From Nematostella vectensis (taxonomy: Eukaryota > Cnidaria > Anthozoa > Actiniaria > Edwardsiidae), in assembly GCF_932526225.1 (NCBI RefSeq), contig NC_064047.1, positions 12,224,460-12,288,459 on the forward strand: DNA of 64,000 nucleotides. Reading direction: 5' to 3'. How positions within the stretch are numbered: the stretch's first letter is position 1; every line of letters begins with the position of its first letter. This document shows, piece by piece, positions 42,067 to 55,700 of the stretch. The translations under genes were made by a program, and so were the position numbers. Below the pieces are notes generated by a model that saw only the letters and a program-made list of their open reading frames with translations, made no database searches and was not told the DNA's origin.

Positions 42067-42199
42067 TCTGTTCGCTTCTATCGTGTTCGATATGTGACTG
42101 CTTTAAAGAGTAGCAATATTTGTAAACTTGCAATGCAACGGTGTTTTCGCGTTTTCTGTAAGCGTATATAAATTCGTGGATGAATAAAGTTGCATATCT

Positions 42200-45012
42200 G
42201 TACCCTGTTGTTGTGGTGGAGTGGCCTCTCTATAAAATTATACCACTTGTGAGGGTGGTTGTTGTGGTGGAGTGGCCTCTCTATAAAATTATACCACTTG
42301 TGAGGGTGGTTGTTGTGGTGGATTGGCCTCTCTATAAAATTATACCACTTGTGAGGGTGGTTGTTGTGGTGGAGTGGCCTCTCTATAAAATTATACCACT
42401 TGTGAGGGTGGTTGTTGTGGTGGAGTGGCCTCTCTATAAAATTATACCACTTGTGAGGGTGGTTGTTGTGGTGGAGTAGCCTCTCTATAAAATTATACCA
42501 CTTGTGAGGGTGGTTGTTGTGGTGGAGTAGCCTCTCTGTAAAATTATACCACTTGTGAGGGTGGTTGTTGTGGTGGAGTAGCCTCTCTATAAAATTATAC
42601 CACTTGTGAGGGTGGTTGTTGTGGTGGAGTGGCCTCTCTATAAAATTATACCACTTGTGAGGGTGGTTGTTGTGGTGGAGTGGCCTCTCTATAAAATTAT
42701 ACCACTTGTGAGGGTGGTTGTTGTGGTGGAGTAGCCTCTCTGTAAAATTATACCACTTGTGAGGGTGGTTGTTGTGGTGGAGTAGCCTCTCTATAAAATT
42801 ATACCACTTGTGAGGGTGGTTGTTGTGGTGGAGTGGCCTCTCTATAAAATTATACCACTTGTGAGGGTGGTTGTTGTGGTGGAGTAGCCTCTCTGTAAAA
42901 TTATACCACTTGTGAGGGTGGTTGTTGTGGTGGAGTAGCCTCTCTATAAAATTATACCACTTGTGAGGGTGGTTGTTGTGGTGGAGTGGCCTCTCTATAA
43001 AATTATACCACTTGTGAGGGTGGTTGTTGTGGTGGAGTGGCCTCTCTATAAAATTATACCACTTGTGAGGGTGGTTGTTGTGGTGGAGTGGCCTCTCTAT
43101 AAAATTATACCACTTGTGAGGGTGGTTGTTGTGGTGGAGTGGCCTCTCTATAAAATTATACCACTTGTGAGGGTGGTTGTTGTGGTGGAGTAGCCTCTCT
43201 ATAAAATTATACCACTTGTGAGGGTGGTTGTTGTGGTGGAGTGGCCTCTCTATAAAATTATACCACTTGTGAGGGTGGTTGTTGTGGTGGAGTAGCCTCT
43301 CTGTAAAATTATACCACTTGTGAGGGTTGTTGTTGTGGTGGAGTAGCCTCTCTATAAAATTATACCACTTGTGAGGGTGGTTGTTGTGGTGGAGTGGCCT
43401 CTCTATAAAATTATACCACTTGTGAGGGTGGTTGTTGTGGTGGAGTGGCCTCTCTATAAAATTATACCACTTGTGAGGGTGGTTGTTGTGGTGGAGTAGC
43501 CTCTCTGTATAATTATACCACTTGTGAGGGTGGTTGTTGTGGTGGAGTAGCCTCTCTATAAAATTATACCACTTGTGAGGGTGGTTGTTGTGGTGGAGTG
43601 GCCTCTCTATAAAATTATACCACTTGTGAGGGTGGTTGTTGTGGTGGAGTAGCCTCTCTGTAAAATTATACCACTTGTGAGGGTGGTTGTTGTGGTGGAG
43701 TAGCCTCTCTATAAAATTATACCACTTGTGAGGGTGGTTGTTGTGGTGGAGTGGCCTCTCTATAAAATTATACCACTTGTGAGGGTGGTTGTTGTGGTGG
43801 AGTGGCCTCTCTATAAAATTATACCACTTGTGAGGGTGGTTGTTGTGGTGGAGTGGCCTCTCTATAAAATTATACCACTTGTGAGGGTGGTTGTTGTGGT
43901 GGAGTGGCCTCTCTATAAAATTATACCACTTGTGAGGGTGGTTGTTGTGGTGGAGTGGCCTCTCTATAAAATTATACCACTTGTGAGGGTGGTTGTTGTG
44001 GTGGAGTGGCCTCTCTATAAAATTATACCACTTGTGAGGGTGGTTGTTGTGGTGGAGTAGCCTCTCTATAAAATTATACCACTTGTAAGGGTGGTTGTTG
44101 TGGTGGAGTAGCCTCTCTATAAAATTATACCACTTGTGAGGGTGGTTGTTGTGGTGGAGTGGCCTCTCTATAAAATTATACCACTTGTGAGGGTGGTTGT
44201 TGTGGTGGAGTAGCCTCTCTATAAAATTATACCACTTGTGAGGGTGGTTGTTGTGGTGGAGTGGCCTCTCTATAAAATTATACCACTTGTGAGGCTGGTT
44301 GTTGTGGTGGAGTAGCCTCTCTATAAAATTATACCACTTGTGAGGGTGGTTGTTGTGGTGGAGTAGCCTCTCTATAAAATTATACCACTTGTGAGGGTGG
44401 TTGTTGTGGTGGAGTGGCCTCTCTATAAAATTATACCACTTGTGAGGGTGGTTGTTGTGGTGGAGTGGCCTCTCTATAAAATTATACCACTTGTGAGGGT
44501 GGTTGTTGTGGTGGAGTGGCCTCTCTATAAAATTATACCACTTGTGAGGCTGGTTGTTGTGGTGGAGTGGCCTCTCTATAAAATTATACCACTTGTGAGG
44601 GTGGTTGTTGTGGTGGAGTGGCCTCTCTATAAAATTATACCACTTGTGAGGGTGGTTGTTGTGGTGGAGTGGCCTCTCTATAAAATTATACCACTTGTGA
44701 GGGTGGATGTTGTGGTGGAGTGGCCTCTCTATAAAATTATACCACTTGTGAGGGTGGTTGTTGTGGTGGAGTGGCCTCTCTATAAAATTATACCACTTGT
44801 GAGGGTGGTTGTTGTGGTGGAGTGGCCTCTCTATAAAATTATACCACTTGTGAGGGTGGTTGTTGTGGTGGAGTGGCCTCTCTATAAAATTATACCACTT
44901 GTGAGGGTGGTTGTTGTGGTGGAGTGGCCTCTATAAAATTATACCACTTGTGAGGCTGGTTGTTGTGGTGGAGTGGCCTCTCTATAAAATTATACCACTT
45001 GTGAGGCTGGTT
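42200..45012. repeat. 51-bp minisatellite, about 55 copies
   Basis: Unit TGTGAGGGTGGTTGTTGTGG plus TGGAGTGGCCTCTCTATAAA and ATTATACCACT. From 42251 the register is kept to 44291 (40 units) without net indel. One unit at about 44930 lacks two bases. Three unit variants occur (GTGGCC/CTATA, GTAGCC/CTATA, GTAGCC/CTGTA). Open frames (RVVVVVEWPLYKIIPLV repeats) are closed by TAG in every GTAGCC unit, so it is non-coding. Confidence 0.95.
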
Positions 45013-45244
45013 AAGCGGCAATGCCACCAGCTTACTTCCGGTAGATTACGTAACTATCTCCAATCATTTGTAATGGTACGCGAAAAATATTACAAAATTG
45101 TAAAAGCAGTGTGCCTATTAGAAGTTTCTTTGAGGAGGTGACTGATAATTTAGAGCGGATGGTCTGTTAAATAGCGCGGATTCTAATAGATTCTTTCGTC
45201 TTTTGCCGGTTGAGGTTTCCGTCTGCCAACAGTGAGCTGGTGGC

Positions 45245-47100
45245 AATGCTGCTTTAACTAGACGACTATTCCATGGGTATAGAATTATCGGCTATCGCTT
45301 TTTTGGGGCAGTGAAATTTTCCAATGTTGCTTTAACTAGACGACTATTCCAGGGGTATAGAATTATCGGCTATCGCTTTTTTGGGGCAGAGAAATTTTCC
45401 AATGCTGCTTTAACTAGACGACTATTCCAGGGGTATAGAATTATCGGCTATCGCTTTTTTGGGGCAGTGAAATTTTCCAATGTTGCTTTAACTAGACGAC
45501 TATTCCAGGGGTATAGAATTATCGGCTATCGCTTTTTTTGGGCAGTGAAATTTTCCAATGCTGCTTTAACTAGACGAGTATTCCAGGGGTATAGAATTAT
45601 CGCTTATCGCTTTTTGGGGCAGTGAAATTTTACGATGCTGCTTTAACTAGACAAGTATTCCAGGGGTATAGAATTATCGGTTATGGCTTTTTGGGGCAGT
45701 GAAATTTTCCAATGCTGCTTTTAACTAGACGACTATTCCAGGGGTATAGAATTATCGGTTATCGCTTTTTGGGGCATTGAAATTTTCCAATGCTGCTTTA
45801 AGTAGACGAGTATTCCAGAGGTATAGAATTATCGGTTATCGATTTTTGGGGCAGTGAAATTTTTTGATGCTGCTTTAACTAGACGAGTATTCCAGGGGTA
45901 TAGGATTATCGTCTATCGTTTTTTGGGGGCAGTGAAATTTTCCAATGCTGCTTTAACTAGACGAGTATTCCAGGGGTATAGAATTATCGGCTATCGCTTT
46001 TTGGGGCAGTGAAATTTTCCAATGCTGCTTTAACTAGACGAGTATTCCAGGGGTATATAATTATCGGTTATCGCTTTTTGGGGCATTGAAATTTTCCATT
46101 TCTGCTTTTAACTAGGCTAGTATTCCAGGGGTATAGAATTATCGGCTATCGCTTTTTGGGGCAGTGAAATTTTCCAATGCTGCTTTAACTAGACGACTAT
46201 TCCAGGGGTATAGATTTATCGGCTATCGCTTTTTGGGGCAGTGAAATTTTCCATTGCTGCTTTAACTAGACGAGTATTCCAGGGATATATAATTATCGGT
46301 TATCGCTTTTTGGGGCAGTGAAATTTTCCAATGCTGCTTTAACTAGACGAGTATTCCAGGGGTATAGAATTATCGGCTATCGCTTTTTGGGGCAGTGAAA
46401 TTTTCCAATGCTTCTTTAACTAGACGACTATTCCAGGGGTTTAGAATTATCGGTTATGGCTTTTTGGGGCAGTGAAATTTTCCAATGCTGTTTCAACTAG
46501 ACGACTATTCCAGGGGTATAGAATTATCGGTTATCGCTTTTTGAGGCATTGAAATTTTCGAATGCTGCTTTAACTAGACGAGTATTCCAGGGGTATAGAA
46601 TTATCGGCTCTCGCCTTTTTGGGTCAGTGAAATTTTCCAATGCTGCTTTAACTAGACGAGTATTCCAGGGGTATAGAATTATCGGCTATCGCTTTTTTGG
46701 GCAGTGAAATTTTCCAATGCTGCTTTAACTAGACGACTATTCCAGGGGTATAGATTTATCGGCTATCGCTTTTTGGGGCAGTGAAATTTTCCAATGCTGC
46801 TTTACCTAGACGACTATTCCAGGGGTATAGAATTATCGGCTATCGCTTTTTGGGGCAGTGAAATTTCCCAATGCTGCTTTAACTAGACAAGTATTCCAGG
46901 GGTATGGAATTATCGGATATCGCTTTTTGGGGCAGTGAAATTTTCCAATGCTGCTTTAACTAGACGAGTATTCCAGTGGAATAGAATTATCGGTTATCGC
47001 TTTTTGGAGCAGTGAAATTTTCCAATGCTGCTTTAACTAGACGAGTATTCCAGGGGTACAGAATTATCGGCTATCGCTTTTTGGGGCAGTGAAATTTTCC
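45245..47100. repeat. 77-bp minisatellite, about 24 copies
   Basis: Unit GCTGCTTTAACTAGACGAGT plus ATTCCAGGGGTATAGAATTA, TCGGCTATCGCTTTTTGGGG and CAGTGAAATTTTCCAAT. The units are far more diverged and contain more small indels than the adjacent 51-bp array. Confidence 0.92.
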
Positions 47101-48370
47101 TGGAGCTCTGCCATCCCATGCACCCTCTGTTGTGGTATTACTTCATGCGCGAATGTTTATTCGGCTGAAATCTTTACCGTTTTTTTTTTTGTCAGAATGG
47201 CTTTGTTTTCTGAAAATTTTGCTCTTGCTTTTCCTATTGTTGTTGGTATTTGTCAACCCCCCCCCCCCCCCCCACTATAAATATAAAAAAGTCTATCCCT
47301 TAACATAATATAATCACACATTTGCATTTTTCTAGAATAACCCGGTCATGCCTATCGTAAATAGGGACATTCTCTATAAATCACGACAAGTGTCCCAGTT
47401 TTGTAAATGATACTAATACTCAGACAATTTAATTCACTGTTTATCGAACCTGGCTAATATTTCTCCTACCTCATATCTTTAAACCCTAAGCATTTAAATA
47501 CATCTTCCAGTGACTTTAAACATTAAACAATACAACACACGCACATGAATATTGGCCCTTCTTATCGCGCTGTTTTTGACACGAATGACTTACCCTTAAA
47601 AGGTGCTCCATTTTTCTCGACTTGTCATCCGTGCTAAGAAATGTAAAACTTGATCCAATTCGGTGGACATCCGCGATAGATAGATATTTTAAAATTGAAA
47701 TATCTTAAAAATGGCTTTGACCAACCATAATATGCTATCACATTGTATTAAAAATATAATTGTTTCCTTTGTTGATGACATTTATTATTTTATTCACATA
47801 AGTGCAAAGTAAACAACAATATCTATTTATGCTATTATATGTAACACCCGCCCCTACATACTCTGCCAAAAAAATAATTGGCGTCCCGACAATATCAGTT
47901 ACAATATCATTAACAATACTTATAACATGGTAACTATCGCGAACAGAGGAGCTAATTTCCTCAGCTATGCATAATACAGCTTGATAAAGAGTGGTCAGTT
48001 CTTACAAAAGCTCAGCACACCGTCTTTGATAAACTTGATAAAGTTAATATCGCGACTTTAAAAAGACAATACGTCTCTGGAAAAAAAATGTTCTGAACTA
48101 ACAAACATAAAGTTCTTGCTGGCTGTTCCGTAACCTATTTCACCCTCCTATTCGCCTTGGGTTTCTTTCGTTTGTTGCTTACGCCACCCTCAACATTAAT
48201 GCTTGTAACACTTGAGAAATAATGATAACAACTGTTATTTCCTTGCAATCTCTTCCGTTACTTTCAACCGTTGCTTTCATCCGTTACTTTTATCTTGCAA
48301 AAGAACTTCAGGAAGTGTTGCTCCCAGTTTTATTTGACGAGTTAGTATACAAATGGTGCACTGTGGTAGT
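47101..48370. other. Stretch without recognisable gene
   Basis: AT-rich with a poly-C run (about 47257-47272). No domain-bearing frame on either strand. Confidence 0.45.
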
Positions 48371-48376
48371 AGTGCG

Positions 48377-50930
48377 TTACTCCCCTGAGGGTCTGTAACG
48401 CAAAGACCCCTCCATCACCGTTACCAAACCCACCCGCACGCGTACTTGGTACGGCAGACGACTGCGCGTTGATTCCGCCTTTCCCGTACGGGCAACTTCC
48501 TGAATTATATTCAGCATGACCGTACTGCTGTGGTTCAGTACGAGTATAATCAGGTTGTAATGTGCAGACTCCTGTTCCAACAAGTTAATACTTTGGCTGT
48601 CCAACCTCATCGTACGTCAACCTAACCGGAGGATTTTGCTTCCGCTGTGGTCTCTCGGTTCTATTTCCCTTACTTTAACTCCGACTGTCCTCCTCCTCCT
48701 CTTTACTTTATACGATCTTGTCAGGCTTCAAGTCAAAGAGCAGATCAATGGGTATCCGTGGTGTTCTGCCAAAAAACAAAAAGTATGGACTATACCCAGT
48801 GGCCTCGTGTCTCGTGCAGTTATAGGCGTGGATCATCTTGTTCAGGGATTCGTCCCAATTCCTTGATTCTGGGAGTATCTTCAGCATCTACAGGAGGGTC
48901 CTGTTCATCCTTTCCACCTTGCCATTGCCCATCTGGTGAAAAGGTGTCGTACAGGATTTGGAAACTCCACTGATCTTGTGTAGTTGGTGAAACAAGTTGT
49001 TTTTGAATTCCCTGCCCTCGTGATGAATTCTGGATGGAAACCCGAACCGAGGTATTAAATCATCATAGATCTTCTTCGCCACCGTCGGGGCCGACTTGTT
49101 TCTTGTTGGGTAGGCCTGTCAGAATCTTGTTAAGTGGTCCACGAAAAGCAAGATGTACACATTTCCACGGGAACTTTTCTCTAGATGGAGGAAATCAATG
49201 GCAATAATCTCCAAGGGTGCAGCTCTTCATAAACTAGTGGTTTGAATTTTGATGGGAGGACCAACTGTCTTCTTGTCTTTGTTTCTCGCCAAAGTGTTCC
49301 GTCGCCATGGATATTGAGCCTACTCAGCTCCCTTAAGAGTACGTACTTCGCTGTCCCAATACTTCCGGTCCTTAGGGGATGGATGCAGTCCTTTCAGCTT
49401 GTACTCCATGACTTTCTCGATAACCGGGTCCTCTTGCTGGTGTTTTAGTATCTCATTTGGCGTCATTTTTTGGAATCGTAGTTGCGTCGTAATTGGTTCC
49501 GCGCTTACTTCGCCATACCTTGAGGTGACTGTGTTGACCCACGGACTATTGTTTTCTCTGTCTTCACCCATAGGCTGCATCGCTGCCATCACACTCGCTC
49601 TGTCCATTTCTTCAGTGCAACAGGTCATCTTCCGGCTCTAGTGGTAGTCTAGACAGCGTATCTGCGTCGATGTTCATCGTCCCCGGGCGGTACTTGATAG
49701 TGAAGTTATAGTCCGCTAACTCCGCTACCCACCGGTGACCTGTTGCGTTAAGCTTAGCCGTGGTTAACATATAGGTCAATGGGTTGTTGTCTGTGTAGAT
49801 TGTGAATGAAGGCGCATAGTAAAGGTAGTCTCGAAACTTCTCCGTAATGGCCTATTTAAGAGCGAGGAACTTTAGCTTTCCTGCGTGGAGGTGATAGTTC
49901 CTCTCTGCGGCCGTTAATGTCCTTAAAGCATATCCCAGAACCCTGAGACCGAATGTTTGCTGCTGATAAAGTACGGCGCCGAGACCGTCTTTAGACGCGA
50001 CAGTATGCAATATGAAAGGCTTCTCTGGAAAGTCTGGAAAGGCCATAACAGGCGGGGATGCCAGCTGGGAGATCAGAAATTCAAGTTTCTGCTGGTGACA
50101 CGGAAGCCAGTTAACTGGATGCTTGTTGAATAGCTGGCTTGTGTTCTTACCTGACACAGACTTTCTTCTCTGGTACATCTGGTCCTGGACTTCCTCGGGG
50201 GGTGACATTAAGTCGTACAGTGATTTGGCATGACGCGGGAAGTCCTTGATATACTGTCGATAATATCCAAGGAAACCCGGAATCTTTCTCATCTCGCCCA
50301 CAGTGGCCGGCCTTTTCTCTTTCAGTGCATTGATAGCTGCTGTGTCCGCCGGATCCATACTATAACCACTTGTTGATATGATTTGATATGATTATCCTAA
50401 TGCTGATATGATTCTCCTAAGTAACTCACCTTCCGCCTAAATAGTTCGCATTTAGACGGTTTTAGTTGATACCGTGCTCCTTAAGGTTAATTAATACCTG
50501 CTTTATATCAGCCAAATGCTGGGAAAATGTCTTTCTATATACCAATACATCGTCCAGGCATTCTGATTCTATTTCTTGGGATGCCAATAATACTTTCTGT
50601 CTCAGATCAAGCAGAATGACAAGAAAATCTTGAGGGGACTCACTAGAGGCTTGGACGGCTGTTGTCAGCTGTGAATACAGCTCTGTGGCACTTTTAATGT
50701 GCCCTCAACATTCTTCTTGTCTGGACTAAATTCAAACCCTGTTTACCCGTTCTCAAACAAAGACCTGGGTTAACTGCTTTTCTGACAGCTCCCATAATTT
50801 CTTTCTCAGTATACCCATTACTTGTGCCGGCTTCAATTTGATGTACTAGACTTGAAAAGCTGAGGTGATCTTTATTGATCTTTATTGAGCCAATCTGACC
50901 GGCAATCTTAAACTCTCTTCGCATAGAAAA
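48377..50930 (-). mobile_element. Ty3/gypsy retrotransposon relic
   Basis: Minus strand, several frames. A gag-like fragment lies at 50924-50694 (IEAGTSNGYTEKEIMGAVRK). An RT piece follows near 50.45-50.58 kb (CLDDVLVY; the catalytic DD with an altered first residue). RT thumb and RNase H are at 50358-49852 (KIPGFLGYYRQYIKDFPRHA; KDGLGAVLYQQQ). Spacer and integrase segments follow, including [16 protein letters not shown] and [14 protein letters not shown] (49.08-48.89 kb). The region between gag and the RT catalytic box is deleted. Confidence 0.8.
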
Positions 50931-51049
50931 CTGAGGCTTTGATTTAACAAATTCTTCACTGCTTCCAAAATAGCCTGTAATTTATCAACTTCCAATTCCT
51001 CCTTGTCCAGGTAATTGGTAATTGCCTGTATTACTTGTAATTAATTTCC

Positions 51050-52620
51050 CTTCCGGTCGCCTTTACTGATATAACACACGACACCACACCGACTTGAAGC
51101 CAATTAGGCCTTTTTATAACTTTATTGTCTGTATTACACCGTAAAAACTTGATCCGGCTATATCAGGGGAAATCGTCGTGCGCGTGTTTGATCGTTCGAT
51201 TCCTGTACGATTATGAGGGGCTTAGCACTGTTTTGCTCTAGTTTTATCAGGTTACAGAGTTAATTAATATATAGATTTAGGCACTGCCTAAAACCGGAGC
51301 CAGCATGACTTTTTTTAGCATAAACTTGTGTGGAATCCCCCTTCCCTGCACTTTCATTATGCATCATGTTCCTCCACCCACAAAAACGGCACAATATGTT
51401 AAACATATAAAGATTGCATTTTCTATAAATACTGCAATTATTATTAAAAATTGTCCTCCTAGGGAATAAAAGTATTTATTGACATTACTAAGGATATCAT
51501 TAACTAAACTATACTTGATAGACAACTGATACAGCAAAATTAGCAAAATACATTTTATGCTTTGATTAACAGGGAAGGCTTTCAGGTGTAAAGGGAGGTC
51601 ATATTTATTTAAAAAGGAGGATTAATTATAAAAGTTCCTCACAAAAAACTGGGTGCTATTTTATTCTCTTTAAAATGAAAAACAATAAACAAATACATAT
51701 CAAATTCCTATACATTAAGTATATCAGCAAATCACACTATCATAGTGGATTTGAGGTAAAAGTATTCATTCCCCTGTGCGAAATGAAACTGGGATATTCC
51801 AAGACTTTCTGTAATATCCTTGAATATCTCACGATATTCATCTTAGAACATCCTGCGATTTCCTAGGATATTCTACGATCAAGGTGTGAATTTTCACGGT
51901 AAATTTGGACCGATATTCCAGGATATTCTAGGATATCTCAAAAGGCATAGACTTACTTTAAACAGGATTTTCTACGATATTCTGGAATATCCATTTGGAT
52001 ATAATGCGATTGTTTGGAATATGCATGAATGTGACAGGAAATGCGTTGTTTCTTTTGCAATAAAGTGCGACATTCTTAGGCAATATTGGATTTTCTTGGG
52101 TTTTAGTGAATGCATAATCGGATATTATGAGATTTTTCGGAATTTTCTTGGATTTTAGTGAATGCATAATCGGATATTATGAGATTTTTCGGAATTGTAG
52201 GAAATTTAGGTTATTGTTGTCGACAATAACATTTTATTTTGCGATATATATTTTATTTTGCGATATATTGTCATTTTGCAGAATATCATACGACTTTCTT
52301 GGATATCCGTTAATTTATTACAAGTAGCTAGCAATATTTTCCAGCAAGAAATTTAATTTTTTATAATACAGAACTAAATTACAATTATCTCAAAATTTAA
52401 TAACCAATTTTATATCTTTATATATTTGATATCAACTTTATAATTTTCGGATACAACGTGAACAGTGCCTTCTATAACGTTATAGAAATCAGCAAAAATC
52501 GTTAAAAGACAAAACCAGATTCGACAAAAAGTTGGTATACAACAAAAAGTGCTAGGCAAGCTAATATATCTCTATGATTAAAAAAAACCTCTAAAGCGAA
52601 CATTTTACACAAACAATAGA
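51050..52620. other. AT-rich stretch, no gene; loose GATATTC repeats
   Basis: Around 51780-52330 the sequence is a degenerate string of GATATTCTAGGATATT-like motifs and a duplicated 53-bp segment (TTTTAGTGAATGCATAATCG near 52101 and 52154). No domain-bearing frame. The rest is plain AT-rich DNA. Confidence 0.5.
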
Positions 52621-52624
52621 GATT

Positions 52625-52737
52625 TCACTTAGCTGTACTGAAGACTTTTTTGGTTTTCTCTTTTAAGGATTTTTGCTGATTTCTAATCAGCTGGTCCACT
52701 TTCTCATCTGTCATCCCATAATTTCCTCTCATTGCAC
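52625..52737 (-). CDS. BEN-like gene exon 8 (terminal)
   Basis: Acceptor GTTTTTGCAG, phase 1 in, stop TGA at 52627-52625. It encodes GAMRGNYGMTDEKVDQLIRN and QQKSLKEKTKKVFSTAK: the last helices of the BEN-like block and a basic C-terminus. Confidence 0.7.
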
Positions 52738-55700
52738 CTGCAAAAACAATGGTAGTTGCAGTTGAGTAAGTGATACCTTTCTGCATTTCTTACACTGTTG
52801 TGACTCACCATAAATCATCTGCAGCTTGTTGCTGTCCAGGACATCCCTGGACCTCCCCTTCCCCTTCAGAGTACACCGCATGAGTTCTTCTTCGGTGAAG
52901 AGGTCTGAGAGGAGCCTTTTCACCCCTTCCAGGGGCTTTAAGAGGTACTTAATTTTCTGCTTTTGTTGTGACTGTAAAGAATAAATTGAACAATTAATTG
53001 AAAACAGCTAAAATCGGTGTATAAGCAATCAGGCATGTATATAGTCTATAGGAGTTCTCTGTTCCGATTATATTGTTTGTTTGATGTTTTATCGAAACGT
53101 ACCACTGGACTGGGTTGATCCTCTACAGGAACATCTTTGTTAACCTATAAAAATACAAAAAAAAGAACACTTAACATTCTTTATGGGATAACAGCGGAAA
53201 AGGACTATTACAATGTGCAAAAACCACAGTCACAGCCTTTGAAAAATCCAAGACTACTTGCTGATAGTCTTATATTCACTGCATTCAGCTATTAATATAA
53301 GATACATAATTCACAAAATCTTAAAATCCAAGGCGGGATAAAAGTACCGAATGACATAATTTGAATTTGTGCCCAAATAATATTTATATCCTGTGTTTGA
53401 GAGCCAAGTTCCAAGTTCCTTCAGAATATCGAAGCCGCCGTTTAACCAACAACAACCTATTCGTTTTTGTCATAAGTATTGCAACTTTAGCATAATCACA
53501 CGGTGTAAACTCGCCTTTAGTTTTCTTTTCAGGTTTTTGACCTCTTGTTTAAGTGTTTCGACCTCTGCCTTGAGGTCTTGGATGGCAGAAGTAGTGCTAT
53601 GAGCGAATGTTTCCCAGTTGTTGGGTGGCTCATCTTCCAACATAGCGGAATAACTGGGAAAGGAGTTAGTAATTAATGGATCAGGAGTGTCGTATTCGAG
53701 TGATAGGTTAGAATCGTCAGTTATTGAATAATTGACTTGCCAATTATTAGATGCATTAAGTGCTGTACGCATTAAAGTATTAGTGGCTTGCAAAGAATAA
53801 GATGAAGTAGACTGTGACGTGGTAGTGTGTGTGAACGGAGTAAACTTTGGTCTGGTTGTGGATTGGCGTGGAGTGGATGAAAGTGGACGCAAGTCATCAA
53901 ATGGGCGTGGAGGGGGTGTGAATGGTTGTGGGGTGTCTGATGGACGACGTGGAGTGGGCCGGAGTGGTTGTGAAGTGTGTAGCGGTGTGGTTTGTTGTAA
54001 GGCATAAGATTGACGCGGAGGATATGCTGGTGGTTGTGTAGTATTAGATTGACGCGGAGGGGGTGTGATTGGTCGTGGGGTATTAGATTGACAAGAAGGA
54101 GGTGTGTGTGGTCGTGGGTTATTAGATTGACGCGAAGGGGGTGTGAGTGGTCGTGGGGGTTAGATTGATGCGGAGGGGTTGTGAGTTGTTGTGGAGTATT
54201 AGATGGGGGTTTAAGCGGTTGTAAAGCATTAATGGGGCGTGAAGTGGATGATGAGGCAGAGGCCGAAACACTGGAAACCTCGAGGTCATCCTCTGGGAAC
54301 CTTCTCCTGCTCATTATATTTCTTATCTTTTCGCCTTGTACAGTATTTTGCAGTTCCTGAACAAACAAAAATAGCAATACGCAACAGAGGTTCGAGCGTG
54401 CATCAACCTTTTAAAGTATATAAGCAGCAATGAAAATTAGTTGGTTAACAGTTAACTATGGATGAAACCAGAATGGCTTCAATGAGACAAAGAGCCGGAA
54501 ATTACCTTAGGTTTGGGTGTTCGAACGTCTCCCGACTTTGACTTGTTGCTTTTTGGTCTTTTATTGGCTGCAATCAAAAATCTTAGTTTGGGGGCCGCTT
54601 AATGGAGGTTTACATATTTCTAAATTAACGTAATCAAGCCGTAACTGAACATAACGACCTTTTTTGTTATAATCAACATTATTTACAATGTTGGCCCAAA
54701 GACAAGGCTTATCGGGTAAACAACTTAAGAATCCGAATCATTTTGCAATCGTAAGAGAAAAGGCTGACAAAACGGTGATGGTTGACGTCAGTGACCCAAA
54801 TACTCTGACTGACAATTTCGAAGTTATCGGGATATTCCAAAAGTGATAAACTGATGAACATATATTTTTAAAGGTGATAGGGTTTCTTCTAGCTGCCTAA
54901 AAAGCGCGGGAATTTTTGAACGAGGAATATGATACGACAGGTTCGCGCAAAACCACGATCAAAATCAGTTTAAGGTACATTGTCTTGCTGGCAAATGTTG
55001 ATATTGCCCCCCCCCCCCCCCATCCCGCGCAGTTTCTATTAATGCTTTCCTGTAAATGTTTTCTAACTAAAAAAAAAAAACCTTCCAGCCTCTTTCACAG
55101 CAGAGGGCTCAATGCTTACCATGCTTTCCTCCGCTTGTTTCGTCATTTAAGCTTGCGGCTTCTACCACCTTCTGACACGGCTTGCGTTTTTTTGGTCGCG
55201 GTGTTTCTTGAAATATAAACAAGAATCATTGCAAAACACTGATATACAATGCTCTATGCTAACCCCATCATTAAGTGTTTACTTTATGTTACTTCTAGGT
55301 AAATAACATTACATTAACACTAATATACTATTTTAGCAAAGTATTATCTACTGTGTGAAGGTAAATTAACTAGCACAAACCTTTCACGTAAGTGATATGC
55401 GAAGAATGCATTTAATATTTTCTGGATGTTCCTATTCTTATAATGTTACCTTGGTCGCTGTCGTTGCCTCGCTCAAGCAGCTCGTTTTCGAACTGCTTTG
55501 CCTTGCGCTGTGAGTCTGAAATACAAATCCAAAAACTGCAAGTTGAGATATAATTCTGTAATTGCTCTAAGTTTTTAGCGCTGAAGTCATAACGCAGAGG
55601 TTCTGCGCCCTCGGCGCATGTATGTTACATAATAAAACGAAACGCCTTCAAGATTTTCCGTCGCCCTGGGCTCATGCTTCATGCTTCTTTTATAAAAATG

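Noticed and set aside
42180-45141. RVVVVVEWPLYKIIPLV-repeat proteins
   Set aside because: Many units carry TAG in this frame, and no start or splice context exists. Treated as minisatellite DNA.
53772-54377. Histidine-rich frame (HSHPLRVNLITHDHTHLL) in exon 5 of the BEN-like gene
   Set aside because: It is the wrong frame entered after the 1-nt lesion. The Pro-rich frame is the one that continues into the coiled coil and matches the exon phases.
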